Of a stretch of 59,899 nucleotides of DNA, positions 42,910-52,540 are shown in pieces; positions within the stretch are counted from its first letter, which is position 1, and every line of letters starts with the position of its first letter. The notes below the pieces were generated by a model. It ran no database searches. It saw only the letters and a program-made list of their open reading frames with translations, and was not told the origin of the DNA. Origin of the DNA: Rothia gullae (lineage in GTDB: Bacteria > Actinomycetota > Actinomycetes > Actinomycetales > Micrococcaceae). A program made the translations under genes and the position numbers. The stretch lies in the NCBI RefSeq assembly GCF_024294905.1, contig NZ_JANCOC010000016.1, positions 1 through 59,899 on the forward strand. Direction: 5' to 3'.

Positions 42910-43839
42910 ATGTCTGCTCCTTCTGGTCATTCTGGCCATTCGGGTTCGGGTGCGATTATTGCCGCGCTGGGTGCGAACCTGGGTATTGCGGTGCTGAAGT
43001 TTTTGGCTTTTGGGCTGACTCGTTCTTCGTCGATGTTGGCGGAGGCTATTCACTCGGTGGCTGACTCAGGTAATCAGCTTCTGCTTCTTTTGGGCGGTCG
43101 TGCTTCGCAGAAGCAGGCTGATGAGGAACATCCGTTTGGTTATGGCCGTAACCGCTATATTTACGCGTTTATTGTTTCGATTATTATCTTTGCCCTGGGT
43201 GGCTTGTTCGCTCTGTATGAGGGTTATGAGAAGTTGCATGACCCGCACGGTATTACTGAGTGGCAGTGGGTTCCGGTGGCTGTTCTGGTGGGTTCGATCC
43301 TACTGGAGGGTAATTCGTTCCGCGTGGCGGTGAAGGAGTCGCGTGATTTGAAGGGCAAGCAGAGCTGGATGCGTTTCTTGCGTACTTCGAAGAACCCGGA
43401 GCTTCCGGTACTTCTGCTGGAGGATGCGGGTGCGCTGCTGGGTCTGATTTTTGCGCTCTTTGGTGTGGGCATGACCCTGCTAACCGGTAATGGCCTGTGG
43501 GATGCGTTCGGCACTTTGGCTATTGGTGTGTTGCTGGTCTTTATTGCAGTGTTCCTTGCGGTCGAGATGAAGTCGCTGATTTTGGGTGAGGCTGCTTCTC
43601 CGGAGGATTTGGCGAAGATTCGTGCGGCGATTGAGGATGGCGATAGCGAGCGCATTATCCACATTAAGACCGTACACTTGGGTCCTGAGGAGATTCTGGT
43701 GGCGGCGAAGATTCGTATTCATGATGCTGACACTGGTTGTGCGGTAGCTGATGAGATTGATGCTGCCGAGGTGCGTATTCGCCAGGCCGTTCCTGCGGCA
43801 CGCATCATTTATTTGGAACCGGATATTTTCCGGGCTTAG
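42910..43839 (+). CDS. Cation diffusion facilitator transporter
   Basis: Proton-coupled exporter of Zn, Fe, Mn or similar divalent metals, of the cation diffusion facilitator family. 309 residues; a Gly/Ser/His N-terminus (SGHSGHSGSG), six membrane segments with the metal-site motif SMLAEAIHSVADSGNQ (H-x3-D) in TM2 and a polar metal site further on, and a cytosolic C-terminal ferredoxin-like domain ending RIIYLEPDIF. Between TM2 and TM3 is EEHPFGYGRNRYIY, typical of the family. ATG 42910 follows GAAAGGGAA. The next gene begins 19 bases later, so CDF, DUF421 and NUDIX genes probably form one operon. Confidence 0.92.
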   Translation: MSAPSGHSGHSGSGAIIAALGANLGIAVLKFLAFGLTRSSSMLAEAIHSVADSGNQLLLLLGGRASQKQADEEHPFGYGRNRYIYAFIVSIIIFALGGLFALYEGYEKLHDPHGITEWQWVPVAVLVGSILLEGNSFRVAVKESRDLKGKQSWMRFLRTSKNPELPVLLLEDAGALLGLIFALFGVGMTLLTGNGLWDAFGTLAIGVLLVFIAVFLAVEMKSLILGEAASPEDLAKIRAAIEDGDSERIIHIKTVHLGPEEILVAAKIRIHDADTGCAVADEIDAAEVRIRQAVPAARIIYLEPDIFRA

Positions 43840-43858
43840 TTCTAGGAAATTTTTTGGT

Positions 43859-44674
43859 ATGACCGTTGAGACAGTTGTTGATGGTTTGCTGAAGATTTTC
43901 TTCGGCTTAATCATTATTTTGGTGTACCTGCGCCTGACTCACCGTTCTCAGGCGGGTCACCAGACCCCGATTGATACTATCGGTAACTTTGTCATCGGTG
44001 GTCTGATTGGTGGTGTGCTGTATAGCGAGCAGATTAGCTTGTTCTACTTCCTCGTCTACCTGGTGTTTACGCTGTGCATGATTCAGCTACTGAACATGGC
44101 GACGACGAAGATTCGTTTTCTGCATATGGCGGTGCGTGAGCAGCGCGTGCCGGTCATTGCGGATGGTGATATCGATATTAAGAGCTTCTATCAGGTAGAC
44201 GTGGTGCTTGACCCGATGCGCCTGATTGCTGACCTGCGTGCGCAGGGTATTTATGACCTGGAAGAAATTGAGTTCGCTCAGATTGAACCGAATGGTGCGT
44301 TGAGTGTGATCCGTAAGGGTGATGGTGTGCCGAACTTTGCTCTGATTGTGAAGGGTAGCTTGGTTACTCGCGATATCGCGGATGCGCACAAGACCGAGGA
44401 TTGGGTGTACCTGCAGTTGCGTGCCGCTGAGGTTGAGCTTGAGGATGTCTTCCTCATGGAGTTCAAGAACGGTAACCGCCTTCTGATTCTGCTGAATGAC
44501 GGCACTAATATTCGCCGTGAGGTAGCAGAAGCCTCGAATATGAATGATGAGGAAGAAGAGTGGCAGGAAGGCGTGGAGGAAGCTCCTGAGCCTGAGGAGA
44601 CTGAGGATGCCGAGAACGAAGTAGCGGAGCACGCTGCTGAGGATGCGCATCCGATGATGGATTCTAAAGCGTAG
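43859..44674 (+). CDS. DUF421 (YetF-like) membrane protein
   Basis: Membrane protein of the YetF/DUF421 family; function in most bacteria unknown. N-terminal three membrane segments ([18 protein letters not shown], the [13 protein letters not shown] loop, [17 protein letters not shown]), a YetF-like beta domain ([42 protein letters not shown]), and a roughly 50-residue acidic tail rich in Glu. I chose ATG 43859 with TAGGAAAT ahead; the frame upstream overlaps the CDF gene. 271 residues. It lies 19 bases after the CDF gene and 17 before the NUDIX gene. Confidence 0.85.
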   Translation: MTVETVVDGLLKIFFGLIIILVYLRLTHRSQAGHQTPIDTIGNFVIGGLIGGVLYSEQISLFYFLVYLVFTLCMIQLLNMATTKIRFLHMAVREQRVPVIADGDIDIKSFYQVDVVLDPMRLIADLRAQGIYDLEEIEFAQIEPNGALSVIRKGDGVPNFALIVKGSLVTRDIADAHKTEDWVYLQLRAAEVELEDVFLMEFKNGNRLLILLNDGTNIRREVAEASNMNDEEEEWQEGVEEAPEPEETEDAENEVAEHAAEDAHPMMDSKA

Positions 44675-44691
44675 AAGAAGGTAGAGAAAGA

Positions 44692-45174
44692 ATGAGTGAA
44701 GTGTCGCCCTCGTTTGAGGTTCAGGTGGTTGGCGCCGCCGTGGTTGATTCTTTGGTGGCTCCGACCCGTATGTTGGTGGCTCAGCGTTCTGAGCCGCAGA
44801 CTGTTGCCGGTATGTGGGAGTTCCCGGGCGGTAAGGTCGAGCCGGGGGAGAGCTGCGAGCAGGCGCTGGTGCGTGAGCTGAGGGAGGAGCTGGGCGTGCA
44901 GGCGCGTTTGGGTGCTGAGGTGCCCGGCGCGTATCCGCAGGGCTGGCGTCTGAGCGAGCGTCTGGCGATGCGCGTGTTCTTTGCGGAGATTCTTTCGGGC
45001 ACTCCGGATACTTTGGAAGATCACAGCGCGTTGCGGTGGATGCCGTTGCCGAAGTCTAAGAATGACGCGCAGGCGTACGATGATTTGCTGGGTTTGCCGT
45101 GGATTCCAGCGGATTTGCCGATTGTTGTGGCTCTTCTGCAGCAAGTGCAGGATGCAGGTACTGGCGAGGCATAA
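44692..45174 (+). CDS. MutT-like NUDIX hydrolase (8-oxo-dGTP diphosphatase type)
   Basis: Hydrolyses oxidised nucleotides or related nucleoside diphosphates. The NUDIX box [23 protein letters not shown] is complete (G-x5-E-x7-REUxEExGU) at residues about 44-66, preceded by MWEFP, the MutT specificity element. 160 residues; the C-terminus [22 protein letters not shown] matches the MutT fold. ATG 44692 follows GAAGGTAGAGA. Last gene of the CDF-DUF421-NUDIX group. Confidence 0.9.
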   Translation: MSEVSPSFEVQVVGAAVVDSLVAPTRMLVAQRSEPQTVAGMWEFPGGKVEPGESCEQALVRELREELGVQARLGAEVPGAYPQGWRLSERLAMRVFFAEILSGTPDTLEDHSALRWMPLPKSKNDAQAYDDLLGLPWIPADLPIVVALLQQVQDAGTGEA

Positions 45175-45305
45175 TCCTGGTGGCGTGGCGCTAAGACTCT
45201 GTGCTAGTTCTCTGCGTTAGTTCGTTGCGCGGCTAATTTGCCGTTGTGCGAGAAGTTTGCGGCGGTAACAGGATAAATTTTCTCTATCTTTTTGACACTG
45301 TTTGA

Positions 45306-45336
45306 AGGCGGGATTCCCTGTGGGGAGTCCCGCCTT
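45306..45336 (+). terminator. Terminator after NUDIX gene
   Basis: AAGGCGGGA-TCCC pairs with GGGA-TCCCGCCTTT, then ATT. From 45337 to 45577 I see AT-rich DNA with a TTTTAGGCGTG direct repeat (about 45473-45493) and no gene. Confidence 0.8.
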
Positions 45337-45577
45337 TATTCATATTTTGAGGGTGATTTATGCGCCAGGTGATCCTGACTTGTGTGTTTATTAGGGTGTT
45401 TATTCAAAGTGCGTAAAGTTATGGCGACAGGTCGTGTCTAAGAGCCTGCGCCGTAAAGACATAGGCGATTTTAGGCGTGTTTTAGGCGTGCTCAGCCTCA
45501 TAATCCGGGATGCAATCCTGCACCAATCACCGTATGTTTATTAGGTAAGAAAAAACTATCTAATTGGTGATGCCGAG

Positions 45578-46575
45578 ATGAACTTTTGGGAGCCTTCCTC
45601 GGAAACTTTTTGATCGGCCTGCGCGAAGGCCTCGAAGCGGCACTGGTTGTCGGCGTCCTGCTCGCCTACATCCGCAAAACGCAGCGCACCCACCTGCTGG
45701 CACCCATGTGGGCCGGCGTCGGTGTGGAGATCCTGCTGTCCCTCGGCTTTGGCGCTCTGCTAACCTTCGTCCCCCAAACCCTCACCTTCGAAGCTTAGGA
45801 AGCCATCGGCGGTTCCCTGTCCATCATTTCGGTTGGCTTCGTCACCTGGATGATTTTCTGGATGGCTGAAAACGCCCGCATGCTTTCTGCCGAGCTTAGG
45901 GGCAAGCTGGACGCTGTGCAGACCAGCGCCTGGGCTGTGGTTCTGCTGGCGGCGCTTTCCGTAGGCCGTGAAGGCCTGGAAACCACCCTGTTTATCTGGT
46001 CGGCTACCCGCACCGCCGGTCAGGAGGCGAACGCAACCCCCATGCTCGGCGCACTCGCCGGTTGCTCCTCCAATTCCAGTGCGCAGACTTCTGCGAGCGC
46101 TTCCCCGACCGCTGTGAAGGATTCCCACTCTTTCTACGGCAAGCATCAGAGTGGCATTTCTACGGAGGTGCAGGACCGCATGTATTTTGCGGCGCTGAAC
46201 TTGAAGACTACCGACCGTGACGAGATCCAGTCCCTGTTCAAGGAGTGGAGTGCCGCTGCTGCGAAGTTGCAGGCGGGCGAGTTGGTGGGGGAGGACCGCT
46301 CCTATGAGGCGCCTCCTAAGGACACCGGCGAGGCGATGGACCTGTCTGCCGCGAACCTGACCCTCACCTTTGGTCTGGGTCGTAGCTTCTTTGTTGATGA
46401 TGAGGGTAAGGATCGTTTTGGCTTTGCGAGCAAGCTCCCGGAGGCGCTGGTCCGCATCCCTCATATGACCGGTGATGCGCTGGAAGCTAAGCCGCATACC
46501 GGTAGTGCGCTGTTTGCTGTGCCGCCGGGTGTAAAGGATGAGAACGACTACATCTGCTCGGGTCTTTTCAGCTAG
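45578..46575 (+). pseudogene. Decayed efeU-efeB iron-uptake fusion
   Basis: Left part is EfeU/FTR1 iron permease: FLGNFLIGLREGLEAALVVGVLLAYI with the first REGLE motif, then a TAG at 45796-45798 where homologues have Gln ([18 protein letters not shown]), then in the same frame [13 protein letters not shown] and the second motif [12 protein letters not shown]. At about 46055 (GALAG) it passes without interruption into the N-terminal part of EfeB, the DyP-type peroxidase ([62 protein letters not shown]). The C-terminal half of EfeU, all of EfeO, and the haem half of EfeB are missing. ATG 45578 is one base out of frame across a T4 run; the in-frame start would be TTG 45586. A triple-lesion pseudogene. 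Confidence 0.85.
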
Positions 46576-46631
46576 TGGGTGTATGGAACTAGCGCCTGCT
46601 TGGGGTTGCTGAGCGGCGTGTCTGTGTTGTT

Positions 46632-46663
46632 GAAAGCAGGAGGTGGGGTCACCTCCTGCTTTC
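46632..46663 (+). terminator. Terminator after the efe remnant
   Basis: GAAAGCAGGAGGTG (46632-46645) is perfectly complementary to CACCTCCTGCTTTC (46650-46663), followed by TCTTG. A relic of the original operon end. Confidence 0.85.
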
Positions 46664-46846
46664 TCTTGTTGAGGCGTGTGCAGCCGCTATTTTGCGGGTG
46701 TTGGGGTGCTTGGGTTGTCTCTTTGTGGGTTTTTGTTGGGGAAGGGTTTTTGTCATATATGGGTTCGACACGGGTGCATACTTTGGAAACCAATCGGTAG
46801 GCGGGTAGTATTGAGGGAGAAATCACATACGTATTGGGAGGCAATG

Positions 46847-47368
46847 ATGACTGCTCAACCCCCGTTTGATCCGGGTGCCTACCGCTCCGACGCGGTTCCC
46901 TCGGACACTCAAGCTATTTATATTCAGGAAGGCGGCGCTGAGCCGCGCGGAATTCTGTTCCACTCGCCGACCAAGCACCCGAAGATTCTGCGTCTGCAGG
47001 AGATTATGATTGTCTCCGCGCTGCTCTGCTTTATCCACGGTGTTATTTCCTCGTTTGTGCCGGGTAACCTGTCCCCGTTGCAGGGTCTGCCGGAGGTCGG
47101 TGTTGCAGGCGGTATCGGTCTGCTGGTTGTTTCTGCTGTTGTGTACATCTGGGTGTACTTCACGATTCAGAAGGGCAAGCGTCTGGGCCTGACTGTCGGT
47201 CTGATTTTTGCAATTCTGGGTGCGTTCGTGGCGATTATGTCTCTGATTGGTAATGTCATTGACGCTCAGCGCTACGGCTTCGTGCCCCTGTACGCGGCAT
47301 GGTTCATTGCGAACGTGCTGTGGATTCGTGCTTCTTTTGACCCGGCTGTGAAGCAGGCTCTGAAGTAG
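46847..47368 (+). CDS. Four-helix membrane protein, unknown function
   Basis: 173 residues, no family recognised. Polar N-terminus of about 45 residues (MTAQPPFDPGAYRSD..), then four membrane segments (IMIVSALLCFIHGVISSFV, VGVAGGIGLLVVSAVVYIWVYF, GLTVGLIFAILGAFVAIMSLI, PLYAAWFIANVLWI) and a short tail. Two tandem ATG codons at 46844 and 46847; GGGAGG lies 2 and 5 bases ahead, so 46847 is preferred. It stands alone between two terminators. Confidence 0.75.
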   Translation: MTAQPPFDPGAYRSDAVPSDTQAIYIQEGGAEPRGILFHSPTKHPKILRLQEIMIVSALLCFIHGVISSFVPGNLSPLQGLPEVGVAGGIGLLVVSAVVYIWVYFTIQKGKRLGLTVGLIFAILGAFVAIMSLIGNVIDAQRYGFVPLYAAWFIANVLWIRASFDPAVKQALK

Positions 47369-47408
47369 AAGCGCCCTCTTCAACCCTGTTGTTGAAAAGA
47401 TATACTCT

Positions 47409-47439
47409 AGAACGCCCGGATGGACTATCCGGGCGTTCT
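47409..47439 (+). terminator. Terminator before pheST
   Basis: AGAACGCCCGGAT pairs perfectly with ATCCGGGCGTTCT, loop GGACT; weak T-run (GCTGTTT). Confidence 0.8.
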
Positions 47440-47605
47440 GCTGTTTACGCTCCCTTCTCTGGTCTAAAATGGATAGGATATGCGCCCGTCGCCTTCCCCT
47501 TGTCCCGCCCCCTGTGCGGGTAGCCGGGGGAGAGCAGGCGGTGCTACCTAAGGTGTATAACGAGCCAGCCGGTATAGTGCCGGTGGTATGCAGAGAAGAG
47601 TGACA

Positions 47606-48733
47606 ATGACCGATTCCGTGCAGGAACACGAGGGTCTTAACGGCCCGGCTCAGGTTCTCGCCCGCCTTGCGCAGGTTCTGGAGGAGAACCCCGAGAACGG
47701 TTTGGACGCTATCCGTGAGGCTTTTGAGGCTGAGCGTGAGCGCGCCCGCCAGGAGATTCGCGAGAAGGCTAAGGACTTTGACAGCCTCAAGGAGGTGCGC
47801 CTGAGCTTCTTCGGGGAAAAGGGCATCATGAGCATCGCTAACCGCCAGATGCGTGACCTTCAGAACCAGCACAAGGGCCCGGTGGGTAAGCTGATGGGTC
47901 AGGCTCGTGCAGCCCTGACTGAGGCTATTGAGGCTCGTACTGCTGAGCTGGAGGCTGAGCGTGAGGCTCGCATCCTGGCTGAGGAAGCTGTGGATGTTTC
48001 TGCTGCTTCGCCTCGCCGTTCCCTGGGCGGCCGCCACCCGATTGCTCTGATGCAGGAGCGCCTGACTGATATTTTCGTCGGTATGGGTTGGGAAGTTGCT
48101 GACGGCCCGGAGCTGGAGTCTGAATGGTACAACTTTGACGCTCTGAACATTAAGCCGGATCACCCGGCACGCGAAATGCAGGATACTTTCTACGTTGAGC
48201 CGAAGAGCGCTCACCTGCTGTTGCGCACTCACACGTCGCCGGTGCAGATGCGCTCGCTTCTTTCGCGTGATTTGCCGCTGTACATTGTGTGCCCGGGCCA
48301 GGTGTACCGCACCGATGAGCTGGACGCGACCCACACCCCGGTCTTCCACCAGATTGAGGGCCTTGCTGTGGATAAGGGCCTGACGATGGCTGATCTGAAG
48401 GGCACCTTGGAATACATGGCACGCGCCATGTTCGGTGAGGACGCTAAGATTCGCCTGCGCCCGAACTTCTTCCCGTTCACTGAGCCTTCCGCTGAGCTGG
48501 ATTTGTGGCACCCGAACGCTAAGGGCGGCCCGCAGTGGATTGAGTGGGGTGGCTGCGGCATGGTGAACCCGAATGTTCTGCGTGCTGCGGGTATTGATCC
48601 TGAGGAGTACTCGGGCTTCGCTTTCGGTATGGGTATTGAACGTACCCTCATGTTCCGTAACAACGTCGCTGACATGCATGACATGGTTGAAGGCGACATC
48701 CGTTTCTCTGAGCAGTTCGGGATGGAGATCTAA
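47606..48733 (+). CDS. pheS: Phenylalanine--tRNA ligase alpha subunit
   Basis: Catalytic subunit of the (alpha-beta)2 PheRS. N-terminal coiled-coil (residues about 15-95) for tRNA, then class II core: motif 1 around HPIALMQERLTDIFVGMGWEV, motif 2 HTSPVQMRSL..VYRTDELDATHTPVFHQIEGLAVD, motif 3 GFAFGMGIERTLMFR. ATG 47606 follows GAGAAGAG; ATG 47588, 9 bases after a TATAGT box (47573-47578), is an alternative that adds six residues. 375 residues. pheT follows after 3 bases. Confidence 0.97.
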   Translation: MTDSVQEHEGLNGPAQVLARLAQVLEENPENGLDAIREAFEAERERARQEIREKAKDFDSLKEVRLSFFGEKGIMSIANRQMRDLQNQHKGPVGKLMGQARAALTEAIEARTAELEAEREARILAEEAVDVSAASPRRSLGGRHPIALMQERLTDIFVGMGWEVADGPELESEWYNFDALNIKPDHPAREMQDTFYVEPKSAHLLLRTHTSPVQMRSLLSRDLPLYIVCPGQVYRTDELDATHTPVFHQIEGLAVDKGLTMADLKGTLEYMARAMFGEDAKIRLRPNFFPFTEPSAELDLWHPNAKGGPQWIEWGGCGMVNPNVLRAAGIDPEEYSGFAFGMGIERTLMFRNNVADMHDMVEGDIRFSEQFGMEI

Positions 48734-48736
48734 ATT

Positions 48737-51307
48737 ATGCGTGTACCCCTGTCATGGCTGCGCGAGTTCGTGCCTGTAGCTGAGGATGCTTCGGCTGAAG
48801 ATTTGATGGCGACCCTGGTGAAGGTTGGCCTGGAAGAAGAAGACGTTCACCGCCCCTCTGATGAGCTGTCCGGCCCGATTGTGGTTGGTCAGGTGCTCTC
48901 TATGGAGCCGGAGACCCACTCGAACGGCAAAACCGTGAACTGGTGCCAGGTGCGTGTGGTTCCGGAGGGTCAGGAGCAGACTCTGACCGGTAAGGGCATT
49001 GAGCCTTCCGGTGTTCAGGGCATTATTTGTGGTGCCCACAATTTCGTACCCGGCGACAAGGTTGTTGTGACCTTGCCCGGCGCTGTTCTGCCCGGTGGTT
49101 TCGCGATTACTGCCCGTAAGACTTACGGTCACAAGTCGGCTGGCATGATTGCTTCGACTCGTGAGCTGGGTATTGGCGATGATCACGGCGGCATCCTGGT
49201 GCTTTCGACTCTGGGCCTGGACCCGGAGCTTGGCACCGATGCGATGGAGCTGCTGGGCCTGTACGATCAGGCTGCTGAGGTGAACGTGACCCCGGACCGC
49301 GGTTACGCGTTCTCTCTGCGCGGTATTGCTCGCGAGTGGTGCCACGCTACCGGTTCTTCCTTTGAGGATTTTGTGCTGGCGTACGGCGAGCGCGCCCCGG
49401 AGGCGAACGAATCTGGTCACGCGGTTTCTCTGCGTGATGACGCCCCGATTCACGGTAACCCCGCATGCACTCGTTTCGTGATGCGTGAGGTGTCGGGCGT
49501 GAAGGCGGATGCGCCGGTTCCGACGTGGATGTCTTCGCGTCTGCGTCTGGCGGGTGTGCGCTCGCTGTCGCTGCCGGTGGATATTTCGAACTACGTGATG
49601 CTGGAGACCGGTCAGCCGCTGCACTTCTACGATGCTGACAAGGTTCAGGGTGAGATTGTGGTGCGTCGCGCCGCTGCTGGCGAGAAGCTGGTGACCCTGG
49701 ATGGTGTTGAGCGTACTCTGCACCCCGAGGATATTGTCATTGCTGATGATTCCGGCGTGATTGGTCTTGCCGGTGTGATGGGTGGCGCCTCGACTGAGGT
49801 GACCGATTCGACTACCCGTATTTTGGTGGAGTCTGCTCGTTTTGATGAGGTGTCGGTGGCTCGTACTGCGCGCCGTCACAAGCTGATTTCTGAGTCTTCG
49901 AAGCGTTTTGAGCGTGGCGTGGATCCGCAGATTCAGGCTGCGGCTGCTCAGCGTGCGGTTGAGCTGCTGGTTGAGCTGGCTGGTGCTCAGGTTGAGCCGG
50001 GTGTTACTGATGTGTCGCTTGGATATGAGCCGGTCGTGATTGATCTGCCTGCTGATTACACTGCTGGTCGTATTGGCGTGGATTACTCGCCGGTGCAGAT
50101 TGAGTCTTGCCTGCGTGAGATTGGTTGCTCGGTGGAGCGTACTGAGTCTGGTTACGCGGTGACTGTTCCGTCGTGGCGTACTGACCTGCGTGCGAAGGAG
50201 GACCTGACTGAGGAAATCGCACGTATTGACGGTTACGAGAACATCCCCTCGACTCTGCCGGTGGCTCCCGCGGGCCGCGGTTACACTCCGGAGCAGGCGG
50301 GTAAGCGTCGTGCGCTGAATGCGTTGGCGGCTTCGGGTCTGACTGAGGTTTTCGCGTACCCCTTCGTGTCGGCTGATGCGAACAACCTGTGGTCGGCTCC
50401 GTGGGTGAGCACCCCTGAGAACCCGGTGACTGAGGTTCCTTCGGTTCGCCTGGAGAACCCGATTTCTTCGGCTGAGGGCTGGATGCGCCGTTCGCTGCTA
50501 CCGGGCCTGGTTGAGGTTCTGAAGCGTAACTTGTCTCGTGGTTTCAAGAACCTGGCTATTTTTGAGGCGGGTCACGTGTTCATTCCGGGTGAGCAGCTGG
50601 GTTCGGAGTCTATTCCGCCGCTGGGTGCTCGTCCTTCGGATGAGGTTCTGGCTGATTTGAATGCCGGTATTCCGCAGCAGCCTACTTTCATTGCTGGCCT
50701 GTTTGCAGGTACTGAGCATGAGGTGATGCCGGGCGCTGCTCCGCGCGCTTTCGATTGGCGTGACGCTCTGGATGCTGTGCGTTTGGTTGCTGACGCTGTT
50801 TCGGCTGAGATTCAGGTGCGTAATGGTGTGCATACTGCGTTCCACCCGGGCCGTGTGGCTGAGGTGCTGAACGCTGCCGGTGAGCGTGTTGGTTTTGCTG
50901 GTGAGTTGCATCCGAAGCTGCTGCAGGAGCTGAACCTGCCTGAGCGTACCTGCGCGTTTGAGTTGGATTTCTCGGTGCTGTTTGCTGGTCGTATTGAGGC
51001 GCGTCAGGCTACTCCGGTGCTGACTTTCCCGGCTGCTACTCAGGATGTGGCACTTCTGGTTGACCGCGATCTGCCTGCTTCTGAGGTGGAGCGTGTTCTG
51101 CGTGAGGGCGCTGGCGAGCTGCTGGAGGATATCCGCGTCTTTGATGATTACCGCGGTGTCGGTATTGATGAGTCGAAGAAGTCTTTGGCGTTTGCTCTGC
51201 GTTTCCGCGCGCCGGATCGTACGCTGACTGCTGATGAGGCGTCGGCTGCTCGTGAGGCTGCTGTGGCTGCGACTGTTGAGCAGCTGGGTGCGGAACCGCG
51301 TGTCTAA
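48737..51307 (+). CDS. pheT: Phenylalanine--tRNA ligase beta subunit
   Basis: Large subunit with editing and tRNA-binding roles. Domains in order: N-terminal MRVPLSWLREFVPV, OB-type tRNA-binding domain (VGQVLSMEPETHSNGKTVNWCQVRV..GAHNFVPGDKVVVTLPG), B3/B4 editing domain (MLETGQPLHFYDADKVQGEIVVR, GLAGVMGG), B5 (VIDLPADYTAGRIGVDYSP), catalytic-like core and C-terminal anticodon-binding FDX-ACB domain (DVALLVDRDLPASEVERVL). 856 residues, normal. The gene follows pheS after 3 bases. Synonymous codons here end more often in T than those of the left part of the window. Confidence 0.97.
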   Translation: MRVPLSWLREFVPVAEDASAEDLMATLVKVGLEEEDVHRPSDELSGPIVVGQVLSMEPETHSNGKTVNWCQVRVVPEGQEQTLTGKGIEPSGVQGIICGAHNFVPGDKVVVTLPGAVLPGGFAITARKTYGHKSAGMIASTRELGIGDDHGGILVLSTLGLDPELGTDAMELLGLYDQAAEVNVTPDRGYAFSLRGIAREWCHATGSSFEDFVLAYGERAPEANESGHAVSLRDDAPIHGNPACTRFVMREVSGVKADAPVPTWMSSRLRLAGVRSLSLPVDISNYVMLETGQPLHFYDADKVQGEIVVRRAAAGEKLVTLDGVERTLHPEDIVIADDSGVIGLAGVMGGASTEVTDSTTRILVESARFDEVSVARTARRHKLISESSKRFERGVDPQIQAAAAQRAVELLVELAGAQVEPGVTDVSLGYEPVVIDLPADYTAGRIGVDYSPVQIESCLREIGCSVERTESGYAVTVPSWRTDLRAKEDLTEEIARIDGYENIPSTLPVAPAGRGYTPEQAGKRRALNALAASGLTEVFAYPFVSADANNLWSAPWVSTPENPVTEVPSVRLENPISSAEGWMRRSLLPGLVEVLKRNLSRGFKNLAIFEAGHVFIPGEQLGSESIPPLGARPSDEVLADLNAGIPQQPTFIAGLFAGTEHEVMPGAAPRAFDWRDALDAVRLVADAVSAEIQVRNGVHTAFHPGRVAEVLNAAGERVGFAGELHPKLLQELNLPERTCAFELDFSVLFAGRIEARQATPVLTFPAATQDVALLVDRDLPASEVERVLREGAGELLEDIRVFDDYRGVGIDESKKSLAFALRFRAPDRTLTADEASAAREAAVAATVEQLGAEPRV

Positions 51308-51342
51308 CCGGGTCTAACCCTATGGTGTAATGCCTAGTGCTG

Positions 51343-51373
51343 ACGGGGTGGGAGTTGTTGGCTCCCACCCCGT
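51343..51373 (+). terminator. Hairpin after pheT
   Basis: ACGGGGTGGGAG (51343-51354) pairs with CTCCCACCCCGT (51362-51373); no T-run. Confidence 0.7.
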
Positions 51374-51465
51374 AGCTTGTGGCGTTGCGTGGTGGGTTTA
51401 CCTGTTGGGTTGGTTAATGAAGCGTTGATAAGCGCTTTCATTGGTGAACTCATGCGGTTATGGGT

Positions 51466-51471
51466 ACCCTA
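51466..51471 (+). promoter_or_regulatory. -10 box TACCCT
   Basis: TACCCT within GGTACCCTAGAAG; transcript would start near 51479, giving a 20-base leader with a Shine-Dalgarno for the next gene. Confidence 0.4.
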
Positions 51472-51499
51472 GAAGATAGATGAAGTGAGGGAGAGAGTA

Positions 51500-52255
51500 A
51501 TGGCTAATCGAGAGAACTCGAGCGAACAGGATGAGCTTTTGAAGTCTGATGTCGAAGAAACCTACTTTGAGGAATCCCAGTACGAGGATTCTGAGTATGA
51601 GGAGTACGAGGATTACGACGATGAGGAAGAGAACTCCTCTCTTTTCGCGATGAGTGAGGAAGAGCTGGATGACCGTCCGGGCGTGAACTGGCTGTCGGTT
51701 CTTTCTGCTGCTGTTGCGGTTATTCTTTCCATTGTTTTGGCTATTGCGGGTGTTCGTGCTTTTGCGTCGGTGAATAATAACGCCGAGTATGCCGGTAAGA
51801 GCTGGGTCATTCAGGGCACCTACCAGGATTTGACTCCTGACCTGATTACGAAGGGTAATGTGGCTCGTTATAAGGGCAACCTGCCGGCTGATGACGCGCT
51901 GAATGATAAGACGTATGTGTCGAACCTGAAGGATAAGTATCAGGTGACTTCGGGTGCTCCGATTGAGTTCCGTGGTTCGCAGACTGGTGATGTTCCTTCC
52001 GAGTTCCCGCGTGAGGTGGATGGCCTGTTGGTGGAGAAGGGCGGCACTCTTGAGGTCGTCTACACCGCTGAGAAGGGCACGTTGAAGCCTGTCACTGAGG
52101 ACAGCGTGAATGCTGAGCGTTTTGCCGGTATCGCAAGTATTGTTGGTGCGGTGCTGGTGCTTCTGCTGGGCCTGGGTTTTGCTGTGTGGCTGAACCGCCG
52201 TTCGCGCGATATCGAGTATGAGGACCTGGATGGTCTGGTGGAGGATGAGCGCTAG
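51500..52255 (+). CDS. Acidic two-span membrane protein, unknown function
   Basis: 251 residues. Very acidic cytosolic N-terminus rich in Glu/Asp/Tyr (YFEESQYEDSEYEEYEDYDD, residues about 15-45), first membrane span VLSAAVAVILSIVLAIAGV, an extracytoplasmic domain of about 120 residues (KSWVIQGTYQDLTPD..FPREVDGLLVEKGGTLEVVYT), a second span IVGAVLVLLLGLGFAVWL, and an acidic tail. The layout resembles DUF3592-type proteins but I cannot assign a family. ATG 51500 follows GAGGGAGAG. Confidence 0.75.
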   Translation: MANRENSSEQDELLKSDVEETYFEESQYEDSEYEEYEDYDDEEENSSLFAMSEEELDDRPGVNWLSVLSAAVAVILSIVLAIAGVRAFASVNNNAEYAGKSWVIQGTYQDLTPDLITKGNVARYKGNLPADDALNDKTYVSNLKDKYQVTSGAPIEFRGSQTGDVPSEFPREVDGLLVEKGGTLEVVYTAEKGTLKPVTEDSVNAERFAGIASIVGAVLVLLLGLGFAVWLNRRSRDIEYEDLDGLVEDER

Positions 52256-52299
52256 GCGTTTTTCGAATCTTGAGGATTGGCCGATTGACATTTTGTTGA

Positions 52300-52349
52300 G
52301 GGAGCCTGTTTCTGGCGCACGTGGTGTTGCTGGAGGCAGGCTCCTTTTT
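52300..52349 (+). terminator. Terminator with long loop
   Basis: GGAGCCTG (52301-52308) pairs with CAGGCTCC (52337-52344), then TTTTT. Confidence 0.7.
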
Positions 52350-52437
52350 CGCACTCGCCTACCGGATGGTCTCTTGACCGGGGCAACGCGTCAGCCCACA
52401 ATGTTCTTGCACGCCATGCATTCATTGCGAGGTTATG

Positions 52438-52477
52438 CGCCCGAATGGGTAGATACACGCTACATTCGGGGCGTTTT
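52438..52477 (+). terminator. Second terminator before argR
   Basis: CGCCCGAATG pairs with CATTCGGGGCG (one bulge), followed by TTTTG. Between 52350 and 52437 I see nothing codable. Confidence 0.7.
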
Positions 52478-52540
52478 GTGTGACAGCTGGTGAGATAAAC
52501 CCTGAAAATTCCCTCATATCTTGGAATAATCCATATTTGG

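Noticed and set aside
45543..45566. DtxR/IdeR-like box TTAGGTA..TATCTAA before the efe remnant
   Set aside because: Arms are suggestive of iron control but the spacing and core do not fit the 19-bp consensus, so not listed as a feature.
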